From CAVPMN01 sp963706425 (GTDB taxonomy: Bacteria; Actinomycetota; Acidimicrobiia; Acidimicrobiales; Acidimicrobilacustridaceae), in assembly GCA_963706425.1 (NCBI GenBank), contig CAVPMN010000001.1:1116001-1180000 (forward strand): a stretch of 64,000 nucleotides of DNA. The letters run 5' to 3'. The notes below the pieces were generated by a model. That model had not been told where the DNA came from and did not search any database. It was given only the letters and a program-made list of their open reading frames with translations. Positions 8,052-17,077 of the stretch are shown in pieces (the stretch's first letter is position 1; each line of letters starts with the position of its first letter). The translations under genes and the position numbers were made by a program.

Positions 8052-8289
8052 GAGGGCGGAACCCATCGGGCCTACCCGCCATTCCCGAACAGCCATCAGG
8101 CCGCCGGATGGCTGGACGGCGAGGCCAGCCCCAACAGCCGGTCGAGATCGACTACCGGACGGTCGCCACTGTCCGCGGGTACCACGCCGTTCCAAGTTGT
8201 TTTCCGAGCGATCGCTCGCGTCGCGCATGGACACTCCGGCGCGTCGATGTCGCCAGCAGGGTCCTTCGAGCGCTCTGTTCATCGAACCG

Positions 8290-9480
8290 GCGACCGTCGA
8301 ATTCGACACCCGAGGGGAGGAACCAGAAGGTGTCGACGTGCTCGATCGCTTCGAGCTCGGTGCCCGTCGAGCGGGCCCGCGACGGCCGTGCCGAGCACGT
8401 TCCAGCCGACTCCCGGTCTGCGCGTCGACGAACCCGTCGTCGGTCGGCGCGAGAACGAGAGCGGCTCGGCCGTCGACGCGGCGACCGAACACGCCCGTGG
8501 CGCCCACGTCGCGTCCGTCGGTCCACGTCGTCGGCCTTCGAGCGCCGAGGCGGTGCCCGGCAGCGCCCAGGCGACCACCGGCTCGACCGGCGAGCTCGAG
8601 GCGTCGACACGCCGCGTCTCGAGCAGCGGCTCGAGTCGGACCGCGGTGGGTGCGACGTCGAGACCGACACCCGACCACTCGCTCCTTCGCCGAGAGGCGG
8701 CCGTCGACCTCGCCGTCGAACAGGAACGGCGGGTCGCTCGATGTCGTCGTAGCCGGGATAGGGGTTGGTGCCGTAGTCGCGGTCGCACGCCGGTGTCGCG
8801 GGAGAGCACGATCCCGTCGGGATGCGCGTCGCGCCAGTCGGCCCACGGCGACGGTGGCGACCGGGAAGCGTGTCGAGCTCGGTGCCGGTGAGCACTCCGG
8901 CGATGGCCTGGCCGGTGAAGTGACTCCACGAGCGACTCGGTCTGGCGGTCGTACATGACGAGCGACGACTGGTAGAGCTTGCCCGAGGTGCCGAACGACG
9001 AGCACCCGGTCGTCGATCCGCCGGTCGACCGCGACCGCGGTGTTGCACAGCGGGCAGTAGGTGACCGACGACCGGGGATGCCCGCCGACCGTGTCGTTGA
9101 CGATCTCGTGCCAGATCAGCACCTGGATCGGATAGGCCCGCGCCTCGCCGTCGATCTCGAGCGCGAGCACCGGCTCCTGGTCGTCGAGGAAGTCGACGTC
9201 GGCGGCGTCGAGGAACCTGGGCTCGTCGATCGGCGGGATCCCGTCCGGGGGCGGTCCGCCAGAGCGGATCTCCTCAGGATCGACCAACGGTGTGGGCAGG
9301 ATCGGGTTGTCGATCCACAGGAGCGCCGACGGCGTGTCTTCCTTCGGTGTCGCAGCGCACCTGTTCGACAGTGAACACCGTTGCGGTACCGGGCGGCGAC
9401 GAGTCGTCGAGGGGCGACGTGACCGAGCACTCGGTGAGTCGACGAGCGCACGATGCGCGAGTGAGCGCCGAGCTCGAGGC
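8290..9480 (-). pseudogene. DUF3179-domain protein, multiply frameshifted
   Basis: DUF3179 is a family of unknown function, usually secreted, with a conserved Cys-rich core. Pieces in order on the minus strand: ALLWIDNPILPTPLVDPEEI (frame A, about 9320-9260), GEARAYPIQVLIWHEIVNDTV and TYCPLCNTAVAVDRRID (family core, to about 9010), then in other frames TSGKLYQSSLVMYDRQTESL, DYGTNPYPGYDDIERP, FLFDGEVDGRLS, and near the C-terminus IEHVDTFWFLP. At least four shifts are required. The N-terminus and start are not resolvable; a signal peptide would be expected. The 230 bp downstream to the redoxin start contain nothing I can identify. Confidence 0.65.
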
Positions 9481-9503
9481 CGTCGATGCGACTGTCGGCG
9501 GCA

Positions 9504-9855
9504 TCATGACAGCAGGAAGGGCGTCAATCGGCAGACCGGTCGGGCGGGCATCAGCGGTCGCGGGGAGATCTCGCCGGGGTCGAGCTCGCCGCGAGCCAGG
9601 CGGGCGCCGAACTCACGCAGGCGGGCGACCGGCTCGTCGGCCAGCTCGACGGGAGCCGCGCGGCAGCGACGCCTTGAGCGCCTCGTAGGTCTCGGCTTCG
9701 AGCCCGCAGCGACGGCAGTCCTCGAGGTGGGCGGCGACGACGCCGGGCCGCGCCGCTCGTCGAGCTCGTCGTCGAGATAGCTCTGGAGCACCTTGCCGAC
9801 CTGGTGGCACGACATCTGCTTGCGGGTGCCGATGAGATCGGCCAAAGATCTTCAT
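9504..9855 (-). pseudogene. Anti-sigma factor with zf-HC2 domain, frameshifted
   Basis: It starts at ATG 9855, overlapping the sigma-factor stop (ATGA). Spliced across frames it reads SCHQVGKVLQSYLDDELDE, then VVAAHLEDCRRCGLEAETYEALKASL, which together form the HxxxCxxC zinc-binding anti-sigma domain. ELADEPVARLREFGARLARGEL follows in another frame. There is no membrane segment, so it is probably a cytoplasmic antagonist of the ECF sigma factor encoded just upstream. The extent of the C-terminus is uncertain because of at least two indels. Confidence 0.65.
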
Positions 9856-10416
9856 GGCGTGACTCCCCTCTCGACGCCGGCGGCCGCGAGCGCTTCGCGG
9901 ATGCGCTTGCGGCCACGATGCAGCCGGCTCATCACCGTGCCCTGCGGGATCTCGAGGACCGCGGCAGCCTCCTCGTACGACAGGCCGGCCAGGTCGACCA
10001 GATCGATCACCTCGCGGAACTTGTCGGGCAGATCGAGATAGGCGGCCTCGACCGTGGCGTCGAAGCGACGGGCCATGGCCACGTCCTCGGGCCCGTCCGA
10101 GGGCTCGGCCATCGACGCTGGCCCGATCAGCCGCCTCGTCCGGATCGTTGAGCAGGCCTGGCCGCTTGCGGCGAACCCGGTTGACCTTGGGCGTTGCGCA
10201 TGATCGTGAGCAGCCAGGCGCGCGGATGGCGGCCGTCGAACCGTCCGGATGCCGCCTGAAGGCTCGCAGCATCGTGTCCTGGACGAGGTCCTCCGCGTCG
10301 GCGTCGTTGCGGGTGATCGACCGGGCCACCCGATAGAGCACCTCCACCTCGGGCAGCACGTACTCGGCGAACGCCGCCTCGGCATCGTCACGCACAGGTG
10401 AGCCGGCACTTTCCAC
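9852..10416 (-). pseudogene. ECF RNA polymerase sigma factor, frameshifted
   Basis: Region 2 is in one frame (VEVLYRVARSITRNDADAED then LVQDTMLRAFR, after a GTG start at 10416); the middle is scrambled. Region 4 is clean in another frame: LPDKFREVIDLVDLAGLSYE then EAAAVLEIPQGTVMSRLHRG, a typical helix-turn-helix for -35 recognition. Coupled by ATGA to the anti-sigma gene, it forms a standard ECF sigma/anti-sigma pair. The order of motifs is intact, so sequencing indels are the likely cause of the broken frame. Confidence 0.75.
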
Positions 10417-10496
10417 GGGTGACGAAACCCGGCCGGTCGACGGTCGATTCCCGTTCCGATGGAATCCCCCGACCGGACACGGGGTTTCGGCCCCCT

Positions 10497-10680
10497 ATGG
10501 CTTGGATCCGTCACCCCGGCCGGGACCTCGACGCCTATCTCGACGGCGAGCTCGAAGCCAGCGCCGCCCATCGCGTGGCGCGAGCACCTCGACGCCTGCC
10601 CTCGCTGCCAGCGACGGGTGAGGACAACGGTGCGGATCCATCGATCACTACGTGCGATGGCCAGCAGGCTGCTTGGCTGA
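10497..10680 (+). pseudogene. Small zf-HC2 anti-sigma-like zinc-finger protein, one frameshift
   Basis: Divergent from the sigma factor. The frame from ATG 10497 gives RHPGRDLDAYLDGELEASAA then HRVA; after removal of one base near 10578 it continues REHLDACPRCQRRVRTTVRI, completing the HxxxCxxC zinc finger of the anti-sigma zf-HC2 family, and ends at 10680. About 60 residues with no other domain. It may be a second antagonist or a free zinc-finger regulator. Confidence 0.5.
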
Positions 10681-10718
10681 CCGCCCCCTCCGAGCGCAAG
10701 GAACGCGTCGGCGGCGGA

Positions 10719-11435
10719 TCAGCCGAGCAGATCGAGCCCCCGGTCGAAGAACTCAGTGGCCGCACCGAGGGGGCTCGGCCCGACCAGCAGTTCGGCATGG
10801 CCCACGATCGCGCCGAACGGCGCGTTCCAGAAAGCGGTGTCGCCCGGGCGTTCGCTGCCCCAAGGCGCTACGTAGAGGTAGGGATCGGCGTGGAATCCGT
10901 CGCCGGGTGACGCGCCGAGTGTGGCCCTCCCAGTTGCGACGGCCACGTCGGTCGCGATGTCGAAGTGCTCGGGCCAGAGCTGGATGATCGAGGGTTCAGT
11001 CGAGCGAACCAACAACCGGTCGAGAGCACGTGCGCCGAGTTGGAGCCACGCGGTCACCGCCTCGACACCTTCCACGTCGAGATCAAGAGGTGCATCGGGG
11101 TCGCCGATCGGCGGGGTGTCCTTTCCCACCGACAACGGAGCGCTGAGGTCGACAGCGGCGAAGGCGGCAAGCTCCGAGAGGGACCGCCCGACGATCGGCG
11201 TCGTGGAGGTGGCCGCGCTTTCGCCTGCCCGTCGCTCCCGTATGAGCAGGCTCCCGCTGAGCCGCAGCACTTCCTCTGACTCACCGAACTGGGGAGTGCC
11301 CAGCCCGTCGACAGTGACCCTCAACCCGAATCGGCCCGTGGCACCTGCTCGGGCGCGGGCCAACACATGGGTCGCCACCCGGTGCAGTTCGGCGCGGGTC
11401 CGCGCGAGCGTGGGGGGAAGCGGCGAGAGACTCAT
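10719..11435 (-). CDS. Uncharacterised actinobacterial protein, 238 aa
   Basis: A complete soluble protein starting at ATG 11435 behind an AGGAGA-type site (MSLSPLPPTLARTRAELHRV). Visible landmarks are an N-terminal helix, TGRFGLRVTVDGLGTPQFG, and a C-terminal WPEHFDIATDV then DPYLYVAPWG. I recall similar unannotated actinobacterial proteins but know no function. It is divergent from the flavodoxin-type gene. Confidence 0.7.
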   Translation of the reverse strand: MSLSPLPPTLARTRAELHRVATHVLARARAGATGRFGLRVTVDGLGTPQFGESEEVLRLSGSLLIRERRAGESAATSTTPIVGRSLSELAAFAAVDLSAPLSVGKDTPPIGDPDAPLDLDVEGVEAVTAWLQLGARALDRLLVRSTEPSIIQLWPEHFDIATDVAVATGRATLGASPGDGFHADPYLYVAPWGSERPGDTAFWNAPFGAIVGHAELLVGPSPLGAATEFFDRGLDLLG

Positions 11436-11542
11436 CGGGATCTCCTCGAGTGGCGGATGTAGGTGGACCCGCCGAGCAGATCTTGACACTCCAACGCTCC
11501 CTCGATACGTGTCGTGTCCGTGGTTCGTGTCAGGCTCCAAAG

Positions 11543-12307
11543 ATGGATTCGCAGCCGAACCAGAGCCTCGACGAACGTCAGCAGCAGCTCTGCACCGAGA
11601 GCAAGTGGGACTTCTCCGACCTGCGGGCGTTGTTCATCAACTGCACGTTGAAGCCGTCGCCGGAGCAGTCACACACCCAGGGACTCGCCGACATCGCCAT
11701 CGCGGTGATGGAGGCCAACGGTGTCGAGGTCGATGTGTGCCGCGCCGTCGATTGCGACCTGCCACCGGGTGTCCAACCCGACATGACCGAGCACGGTTTC
11801 GCCCACGACGACTGGCCGGCGCTCTACGAGCGGGTGATGGCCTCGAACATCGTCGTGGTGATGACGCCGATCTGGCTGGGTGAGAAGTCGTCGGTGTGCA
11901 CACGCGTGATCGAGCGCCTCTACGGCAACTCTGGGTTGTTGAACGACGCCGGCCAGTGGGCCTACTACGGCCGCGTCGGCGGCTGCCTGGTGACCGGCAA
12001 CGAGGACGGCGCCAAGCACTGCGCCATGAACGTCCTCTACTCGCTCCAACACCTCGGATTCGTCATCCCTCCGCAGGCCGACGCCTGTTGGCTCGGCGAG
12101 GCCGGGCCCGGGCCGTCCTACCTCGACCCCGACTCGGGCGGCCCGGCCAACGACTTCACGAACCGCAACACCACCTTCATGGCGTGGAACCTCATGCACA
12201 TGGCGCGCCTACTGGCCGATGCGGGGGGCTTCCCCGCCCACGGGAACCAGCGGGCGTCGTGGGACGCGGGCTGCGGCTTCGACTTCCCGAATCCCGAGTA
12301 CCGCTGA
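11543..12307 (+). CDS. Flavodoxin-like NAD(P)H-dependent FMN reductase, 254 aa
   Basis: Predicted FMN-binding reductase. The core is LRALFINCTLKPSPEQSHTQ, an FMN-phosphate loop after the first beta strand, then NGVEVDVCRAVDCDLPPGV, IVVVMTPIWLGEKSS (the second flavodoxin loop) and YYGRVGGCLVTGNEDGAKH. The N-terminal 30 residues are polar. ATG 11543 is preferred over an upstream in-frame ATG because that one would lie in the promoter shared with the divergent gene. Physiological electron acceptor unknown. Confidence 0.8.
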   Translation: MDSQPNQSLDERQQQLCTESKWDFSDLRALFINCTLKPSPEQSHTQGLADIAIAVMEANGVEVDVCRAVDCDLPPGVQPDMTEHGFAHDDWPALYERVMASNIVVVMTPIWLGEKSSVCTRVIERLYGNSGLLNDAGQWAYYGRVGGCLVTGNEDGAKHCAMNVLYSLQHLGFVIPPQADACWLGEAGPGPSYLDPDSGGPANDFTNRNTTFMAWNLMHMARLLADAGGFPAHGNQRASWDAGCGFDFPNPEYR

Positions 12308-12362
12308 GACTGGTCATCACGCCGGCCACGTTCTCTACGCACCTGCTCTACGGCCGGGACCG

Positions 12363-12544
12363 TCAGCCTGAGCGGTCGACCGCCTCGACCAACGCCGCCC
12401 CGAGATCACGGCCTCGTGCGAACCCACCGCGAGTCGATGACTTGTCCGCACCGAGACCGCGAATCCACCGATCAGCGCATAGGGCAGACCAAGTGGCTCG
12501 AGAGCATGTTGGGCGGCCTCGATCGCGTCCGCGAGGTCGCTCAC
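12363..12544 (-). pseudogene. Nucleotidyltransferase (AbiEii-like) remnant with internal deletion
   Basis: The start overlaps the small gene upstream (ATGA at 12541-12544). The first 32 residues (AQHALEPLGLPYALIGGFAV) match the opening of AbiEii/AbiGii-type nucleotidyltransferases. The catalytic DxD region that should follow GGFAVSVR is absent. In the adjacent frame the text jumps to GFARGRDLGAALVEAVD, which resembles the C-terminus of the same family. About 150 residues are missing, so the gene cannot be active. Confidence 0.5.
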
Positions 12545-12732
12545 GCAGGCCCACCCTGGTGGTGGGGCCCATCAAGAGGTCGATCGGCCAGCCAGTCGGC
12601 GAGGCGCCGATCGATCTCGTCTTGGGAGTCGTCGGGATGACGACGGCGGAGGTTCTGACGCATCAGGGCGATGCCTTCCTCGGCCATACGCAGGGTGACG
12701 ACGAACCGCTGGGCCTCGACGCTCTCTGCCAT
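12541..12732 (-). CDS. Small protein partnered with nucleotidyltransferase, 63 aa
   Basis: Reads MAESVEAQRFVVTLRMAEEG then IALMRQNLRRRHPDDSQDEI, an amphipathic helical protein with the MRQNLRRRHP motif that I recall preceding actinobacterial AbiEii-like nucleotidyltransferase genes. A role as antitoxin or partner is inference from that arrangement. Its stop overlaps the start of the remnant gene, the usual coupling in the intact pair. Confidence 0.55.
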   Translation of the reverse strand: MAESVEAQRFVVTLRMAEEGIALMRQNLRRRHPDDSQDEIDRRLADWLADRPLDGPHHQGGPA

Positions 12733-12801
12733 CGCCCCATTCTACGGAGCGACCCCGCACGGGCGGCCGACGGCTAACGGGCACCGGACCACCCGACCGG
12801 C

Positions 12802-12818
12802 CATTCCCGCGAGGAATG
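12802..12818. promoter_or_regulatory. Short palindrome upstream of the Rieske/ThDP gene
   Basis: CATTCC and GGAATG are inverted around a 5-bp CGCGA spacer, 88 bp upstream of the start at 12907. It could be an operator but has no second copy to support it. Confidence 0.2.
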
Positions 12819-12906
12819 CACCTACGCTCGGCCGGGTTGCCTCGTGGCGTCCCCGTCGGGGTGCATCCCGTCACCGCGTCAGGGTGCCGTCTCAGGAAGG
12901 GTGCAG

Positions 12907-14902
12907 ATGAGCGACGAGCAATGGGACCGCGACGACGACGGCCTCGGGAGCGACCGCCACGACGACCTCGGCGTCGAGTGGCACAAGGTCGCGGAGTCCG
13001 AGAGCTTGCCCGAGGGTCGGGTGCGCACGGTCACCGTCGACCGCCGCACGATCGCGCTCAGCCGGCACCGTGGGCGGTGCGGGGCGCTCGACAATCGCTG
13101 TCCCCATCAGGGCGGTCCGCTCGGCGAGGGGACGATCGAAGGAGACGTGCTGCGGTGCCCGTGGCACGGCTACGACTACGACCCCATCACCGGCCAGCCG
13201 CCGCCCCCCTTCACCGATGCGCCGACCGCCTTCGCAGTGGAGGAACGCGACGACGGCATCTACGTCGCGCTACCGGCCCGAGGCGAACACCGACGTTCCG
13301 TTTCCGACGTCATGGTCGAGACACTCGTCGCGTGGGGCGTGACGCACGTGTTCGGCATGGTCGGCCACTCCAACCTGGGCTTCGCCGACGCCATGCGGCG
13401 CGCCGAGCAGCGCGGCGAACTGACCTACGTCGGCATCCGCCACGAGGGCGCAGCCGCCTTTGCGGCGTCGGCTTACGGCAAGCTCACCGGGCGACCGGCA
13501 GCGTGCTTCGCCATCGCGGGACCGGGCTCGACCAACCTGCTCACCGGCCTCTACGACGCCAAGGTCGACGGGGCGCCGGTGCTCGCCATCAGCGGCCAGG
13601 TGCCCTCGAAGGTGCTGGGGCGCGGCGCCTTCCAAGACCTCGACCTGACGGCCGCGTTCGCAGACGTGTCCGTCTGGAGTCACACCGTGCTCGCCGGCTC
13701 CGATCACGCCGAGCTGACGTCGCTCGCCGTGAAGCACGCGCTCGACAGCCGGGGCGTGACCCACCTCGTCCTGCCCGATGAGGTGCAGGACCAGCCGTCC
13801 GATCAGACCGCGGGCGGGCCGACCGGGCGACGGTTCACCCGAGCGGTACTGCCCACCCCGGATGCGCTGTCCGCTGCCTCTGCCCTGATCGCCGACGCCC
13901 GCCGACCGATCCTGGTGGTCGGCCACGGGGCGCGGGGCGCGATCCCGCAGGTGCTCGAGCTGGCTGAACGGCTCGGCGCTCCGGTGGTGACCACGTTCAA
14001 GGCCAAGGGTCTCGTCGGTGATCACCACCCGCTCGGCGCCGGGGTGCTCGGTCGCTCCGGCACGCCCGTGGCCAGTTGGCTGATGAACGAGTCGGACCTG
14101 GTCGTGGCCCTCGGCGCCTCCTTCTCGAACCACACCGGCATCGCCGACTACAAGCCGATCGTGCAGATCGACGACGACCCGGCCGCCCTCGGCCGCTTCC
14201 ACTCGGTCACCTGCGGAGTGCTCGGCGACGTGGGCGTCACGCTCGCGGCGCTGTGCGAGGAGCTGCCCACGACGTTGTCCGCATACGACCAGCGGGCCGA
14301 CATCGCCGCCCGCTGGGCGCTCTGGCGAGCCGAGAAGGAGCGACGACGCGGCGACGATCACGGTGACGGTGTGTCGTCGGCCGCCGTGTTCGATGCGCTC
14401 TCGCGAAGCCTGTCCTGCCGACGCCGTCATCTGTGTCGACGTGGGCAACAACACCTACTCGTTCGGTCGCTACTTCGAGTCGTCAGGCAGCCAGGCCGTG
14501 CTCATGTCGGGCTACCTCGGGTCGATCGGGTTCGGGCTCCCCGCCGCCTTGGGTGCATGGGCGGCCGACCCCACCAGACCGCTGGTCGCGGTGACCGGCG
14601 ACGGCGGCTTCGGCCAGTACCTGGCCGAGCTGACCACCTTCGTCGCCCACGACATCCCGGTGCGACACGTGCTGCTCGACAACGGCCAGCTCGGCAAGAT
14701 CACCAAGGAGCAGCGCGCCGCCGAGCTCGACGTGTGGCAGACCAAGCTCCACAACCCCGACTTCGCTGCCTACGCCGAGCTCTGCGGAGCGCGGGGCATT
14801 GCCGTCTCAGCCGCGTCCGAGCTCGACGACGCGCTGGCGGCTGCGTTCGCCGCACCGGGCCCGGCACTCGTGCACGTGCGCACCGATCCCGAACTGCTCT
14901 GA
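12907..14902 (+). pseudogene. Rieske [2Fe-2S] domain fused to ThDP-dependent enzyme (one frameshift)
   Basis: About 664 aa after correction. Residues 20-120 form a Rieske domain with NRCPHQGG and RCPWHGYDYD, the two C-x-H/C-x2-H cluster ligand pairs. Residues 125 onward are a thiamine-diphosphate enzyme of the pyruvate oxidase/acetolactate synthase group: VFGMVGHSNLGFADAMRRAE, the RHEGAAAFAASAYGKLTGRP glutamate motif, AGPGSTNLLTGLYDA, and the C-terminal ThDP motif GDGGFGQYLAEL. Near 14405 the frame shifts and the second half continues as CPADAVICVDVGNNTY to 14902; deleting one base restores a single frame. ATG 12907 follows AGGAAGGG. The reaction is probably oxidative decarboxylation of a 2-oxoacid, with the cluster as electron conduit (inference). 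Confidence 0.8.
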
Positions 14903-15127
14903 CCCGACCACTTCAAGGACCCTTGCGGCAGGACCGGGGCGGATGGTGAGCACTTCGTACTCCCGGATCGTCTGCGCTCACACCGTCGCCAGGGGCGACG
15001 AGCTCGCCCGTCACCAAGTCGGATCGACCGAGGTCTTGCGTTTTCTCCACTGCGGCGCGCACATGGAGATTGCGTGCCGCCCGGCTCCTTCTCGACGCAT
15101 GGTGCGGCGTGCGGGAGGTGTCTCGAC

Positions 15128-15571
15128 GTGGCTGAGCTCGCAGCAACCCACGAAATGTGCCCCTCGGTGCTCGTGGCCTACCCACCCGGGCCGCGGGCCG
15201 ACGAGATCGTGCGCGCCCTTCGTCTGGCCGGATTCGATGCCCAGCTCTGCGAGGGCCCGGCGCACGGGCACTGGTGCACCCTCGTCGACGAGAACGCCGC
15301 CAGGTGCGCGCACGCCGATGCCGTCGACGCCATGGTGCTCGGGGTGGTCGACGATCGTCGCACCGACGACCTGTTCTTCCGTCTGCGCCACCGCCATCGC
15401 GACACCCTCCTGATCGCCTTCGACGCCCGGCTCGACGCCGCGATCGAACGGGCACCTGACCGGGCCGCGCTCTGGACGACCACGGTGGCGCAACTGATCG
15501 ACGACATCGAACGACGTCTCAGCGCTGACCAGCCAACCCTTGTCGCCGAGCCGAAGGACCTTCGGCCCTAG
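15128..15571 (+). CDS. Unknown soluble protein, 147 aa
   Basis: GTG 15128 is chosen because GGGAGG (15113-15118) lies nine bases upstream. The core CPSVLVAYPPGPRADEIVRA then LRLAGFDAQLCEG looks like a first beta-alpha unit of a receiver-like or Rossmann-like fold, followed by DAMVLGVVDDRRTDDLFFRL. No phosphoacceptor pattern is convincing. It directly precedes the nirK operator region, but no shared regulation is visible. Upstream sequence 14903-15127 shows no gene. Confidence 0.55.
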   Translation: MAELAATHEMCPSVLVAYPPGPRADEIVRALRLAGFDAQLCEGPAHGHWCTLVDENAARCAHADAVDAMVLGVVDDRRTDDLFFRLRHRHRDTLLIAFDARLDAAIERAPDRAALWTTTVAQLIDDIERRLSADQPTLVAEPKDLRP

Positions 15572-15584
15572 GACACCTCCGTTA

Positions 15585-15611
15585 AGTCTCATAGTAAGAG
15601 ACTATGAGACT
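15585..15611 (+). promoter_or_regulatory. NsrR-type operator overlapping the nirK start codon
   Basis: A perfect inverted repeat with 11-bp arms (AGTCTCATAGT / ACTATGAGACT) and a 5-bp spacer AAGAG. The core CATAGTAAGAGACTATG (15590-15606) matches, after reverse complementing, the site at nsrR (17061-17077) at 15 of 17 positions. The nirK ATG (15604-15606) lies in the right arm. TAGTAA at 15592-15597, six bases before the ATG, could act as a weak -10 box of a leaderless transcript. Confidence 0.75.
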
Positions 15612-17043
15612 CGACGAGACGAACGAATCCAGTCAATCGACGACTGCTCCCCCCAGCCCAGACCCCGCAGGCCGCGCCGACACCAGGGATGGATGGGTGC
15701 TGGCGGCCGCCTTCATCGCCATGGGCTGCCTTGTCGTATCGGTGGTGGCCGTCGGCCTGGCCGCTCGCTACGCCGATGAGCGCGACGCGGGCGCCCTCAG
15801 CACCGGCGCGCCGGTGGCCTTCGACGTCGAGCTGGGCGACCTCTACGTGGAACCGTCGTCGATCGCCGTCGAGGCGGGCAGCCCGGTGACGCTCACCGTG
15901 ACCAACGCCGGCGCGATGCCCCACGACCTGAAGCTCGACGGCACGGACGGAACCGACATGCTCGATCCGGGCGAGACCGCCGAGGTGACCATCGGGCCCT
16001 TCGAAGCGGACGGTCAGGCCTGGTGCACCGTGCCCGGCCACAAGGAGGCCGGCATGGTGATGGACATCCGCGTCATTGGCGCGGCGCCGGTGGACGGGGG
16101 TGACCATGGCGAGTCGGTCGCCACGGGTTCGGCGAGTGGCGCCACCATCGACTTCGCGGCCAAGCCACCCGAGGACTGGCAACCCTTCGACCCGGCGCTG
16201 GAGCCAGCCCCCGGCGGCACCGAGCACACCATCAGCCTGTCGGCGGAGGAGACCGTGATGGAGGTTGCCCCCGGGGTGACGCAGGAGATGTGGACGTTCA
16301 ACCAGCAGTTCCCCGGTCCAACACTGCGCGGAAAAGTGGGCGACATCTTCACCGTGACGTTGACCAACAACGGCAAGATCGGCCATTCCATCGATTTCCA
16401 CGCCTCGAAGGTCGCCTGGAACGACGAGATGCGCACCATCCAGCCCGGCGAGAGCCTCGTCTACCAGTTCGAGGCCAAGCACGCGGGCGTGTGGATGTAC
16501 CACTGCGGAACCGCGCCCGCCCTCCATCACATCGGCAACGGCATGTTCGGCGCGGTGGTGATCGACCCGCCGGTGCTCGCACCCGTCGACCATGAGTACG
16601 TGATCGTGCAGTCCGAGCTCTACACCGGAGCGATGGGTGCCCCCGGCGACCTGACCAAGATGCAGGCAGACGCCTGGGATGCGGTGATCTTCAACGGCTA
16701 CGTGAACCAGTACCAGCACGCGCCCATCAGGGTCGAGCCCGGCGAGCGGGTGCGGGTCTTCGTGCTCGACGCAGGACCGAGCGAGAACAGCTCCTTCCAC
16801 ATCGTCGGCACGATCTTCGACACCGTGTTCAAAGAGGGCACCTACCTCCTACAGCCCGACGAACGCCGCGGTGGCACTCAGGCCCTCGATCTGCAGCCCG
16901 CGCAGGGTGGCTTCGTCGAGTTCACCTTCGACGAGGCCGGCCTCTATCCCATCGTCACCCACAAGTTCTCGAACGTGGGCAAGGGCGCGCTCGGCCTGTT
17001 CCAGGCCGGCGAGGTCGATCCGTCCATCGCTGGTGGCCACTGA
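15604..17043 (+). CDS. nirK: Copper-containing nitrite reductase with extra N-terminal cupredoxin domain, 479 aa
   Basis: Reduces nitrite to nitric oxide outside the membrane. One N-terminal membrane segment (about 31-55) anchors or exports it. Residues 70-158 form an added plastocyanin-like domain with a type 1 copper set (His107, Cys141, His146, Met151). Two further cupredoxin domains make the NirK core: HSIDFH near 261-266 (catalytic Asp264), WMYHCGTAPALHHIGNGM at 297-314 (type 2 His plus type 1 Cys301/His/Met) and SSFHIVG with His399. The start codon sits inside the palindrome shared with nsrR. The adjacent Rrf2 regulator and RIC protein support a role in nitrite/NO metabolism. Multicopper oxidase-like activity is the alternative. 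Confidence 0.88.
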   Translation: MRLDETNESSQSTTAPPSPDPAGRADTRDGWVLAAAFIAMGCLVVSVVAVGLAARYADERDAGALSTGAPVAFDVELGDLYVEPSSIAVEAGSPVTLTVTNAGAMPHDLKLDGTDGTDMLDPGETAEVTIGPFEADGQAWCTVPGHKEAGMVMDIRVIGAAPVDGGDHGESVATGSASGATIDFAAKPPEDWQPFDPALEPAPGGTEHTISLSAEETVMEVAPGVTQEMWTFNQQFPGPTLRGKVGDIFTVTLTNNGKIGHSIDFHASKVAWNDEMRTIQPGESLVYQFEAKHAGVWMYHCGTAPALHHIGNGMFGAVVIDPPVLAPVDHEYVIVQSELYTGAMGAPGDLTKMQADAWDAVIFNGYVNQYQHAPIRVEPGERVRVFVLDAGPSENSSFHIVGTIFDTVFKEGTYLLQPDERRGGTQALDLQPAQGGFVEFTFDEAGLYPIVTHKFSNVGKGALGLFQAGEVDPSIAGGH

Positions 17044-17060
17044 TCACCGTTGCCCTTTTC

Positions 17061-17077
17061 GATAGTCTCTCACTATG
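17061..17077 (+). promoter_or_regulatory. NsrR-type operator overlapping the nsrR start codon
   Basis: GATAGTCTCTCACTATG contains the palindrome ATAGT-N5-ACTAT and includes the ATG of the Rrf2 gene (17075). Its reverse complement, CATAGTGAGAGACTATC, aligns with the nirK site. TAGTCT (17063-17068) fits a TANNNT -10 box ending six bases before the ATG, as in leaderless actinobacterial promoters. The regulator would therefore block its own -10 region and start codon. Confidence 0.75.

Noticed and set aside
7518..9287. A single 589-codon minus-strand frame spanning the DUF3179 region and the redoxin
   Set aside because: Only its first ~90 residues and the final redoxin part match proteins; the middle is out-of-frame text. 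It is two genes joined by indels, not a fusion.
15541..15575. CCGAAGGACCTTCGG stem near the end of the gene before nirK as a terminator
   Set aside because: The stem lies inside the coding end and is not followed by T residues; the distance to the nirK operator is too short to separate functions.
16349..16582. Short Arg-rich frames antisense to nirK
   Set aside because: Composition is that of GC-rich shadow frames and they lie over conserved copper-ligand codons.
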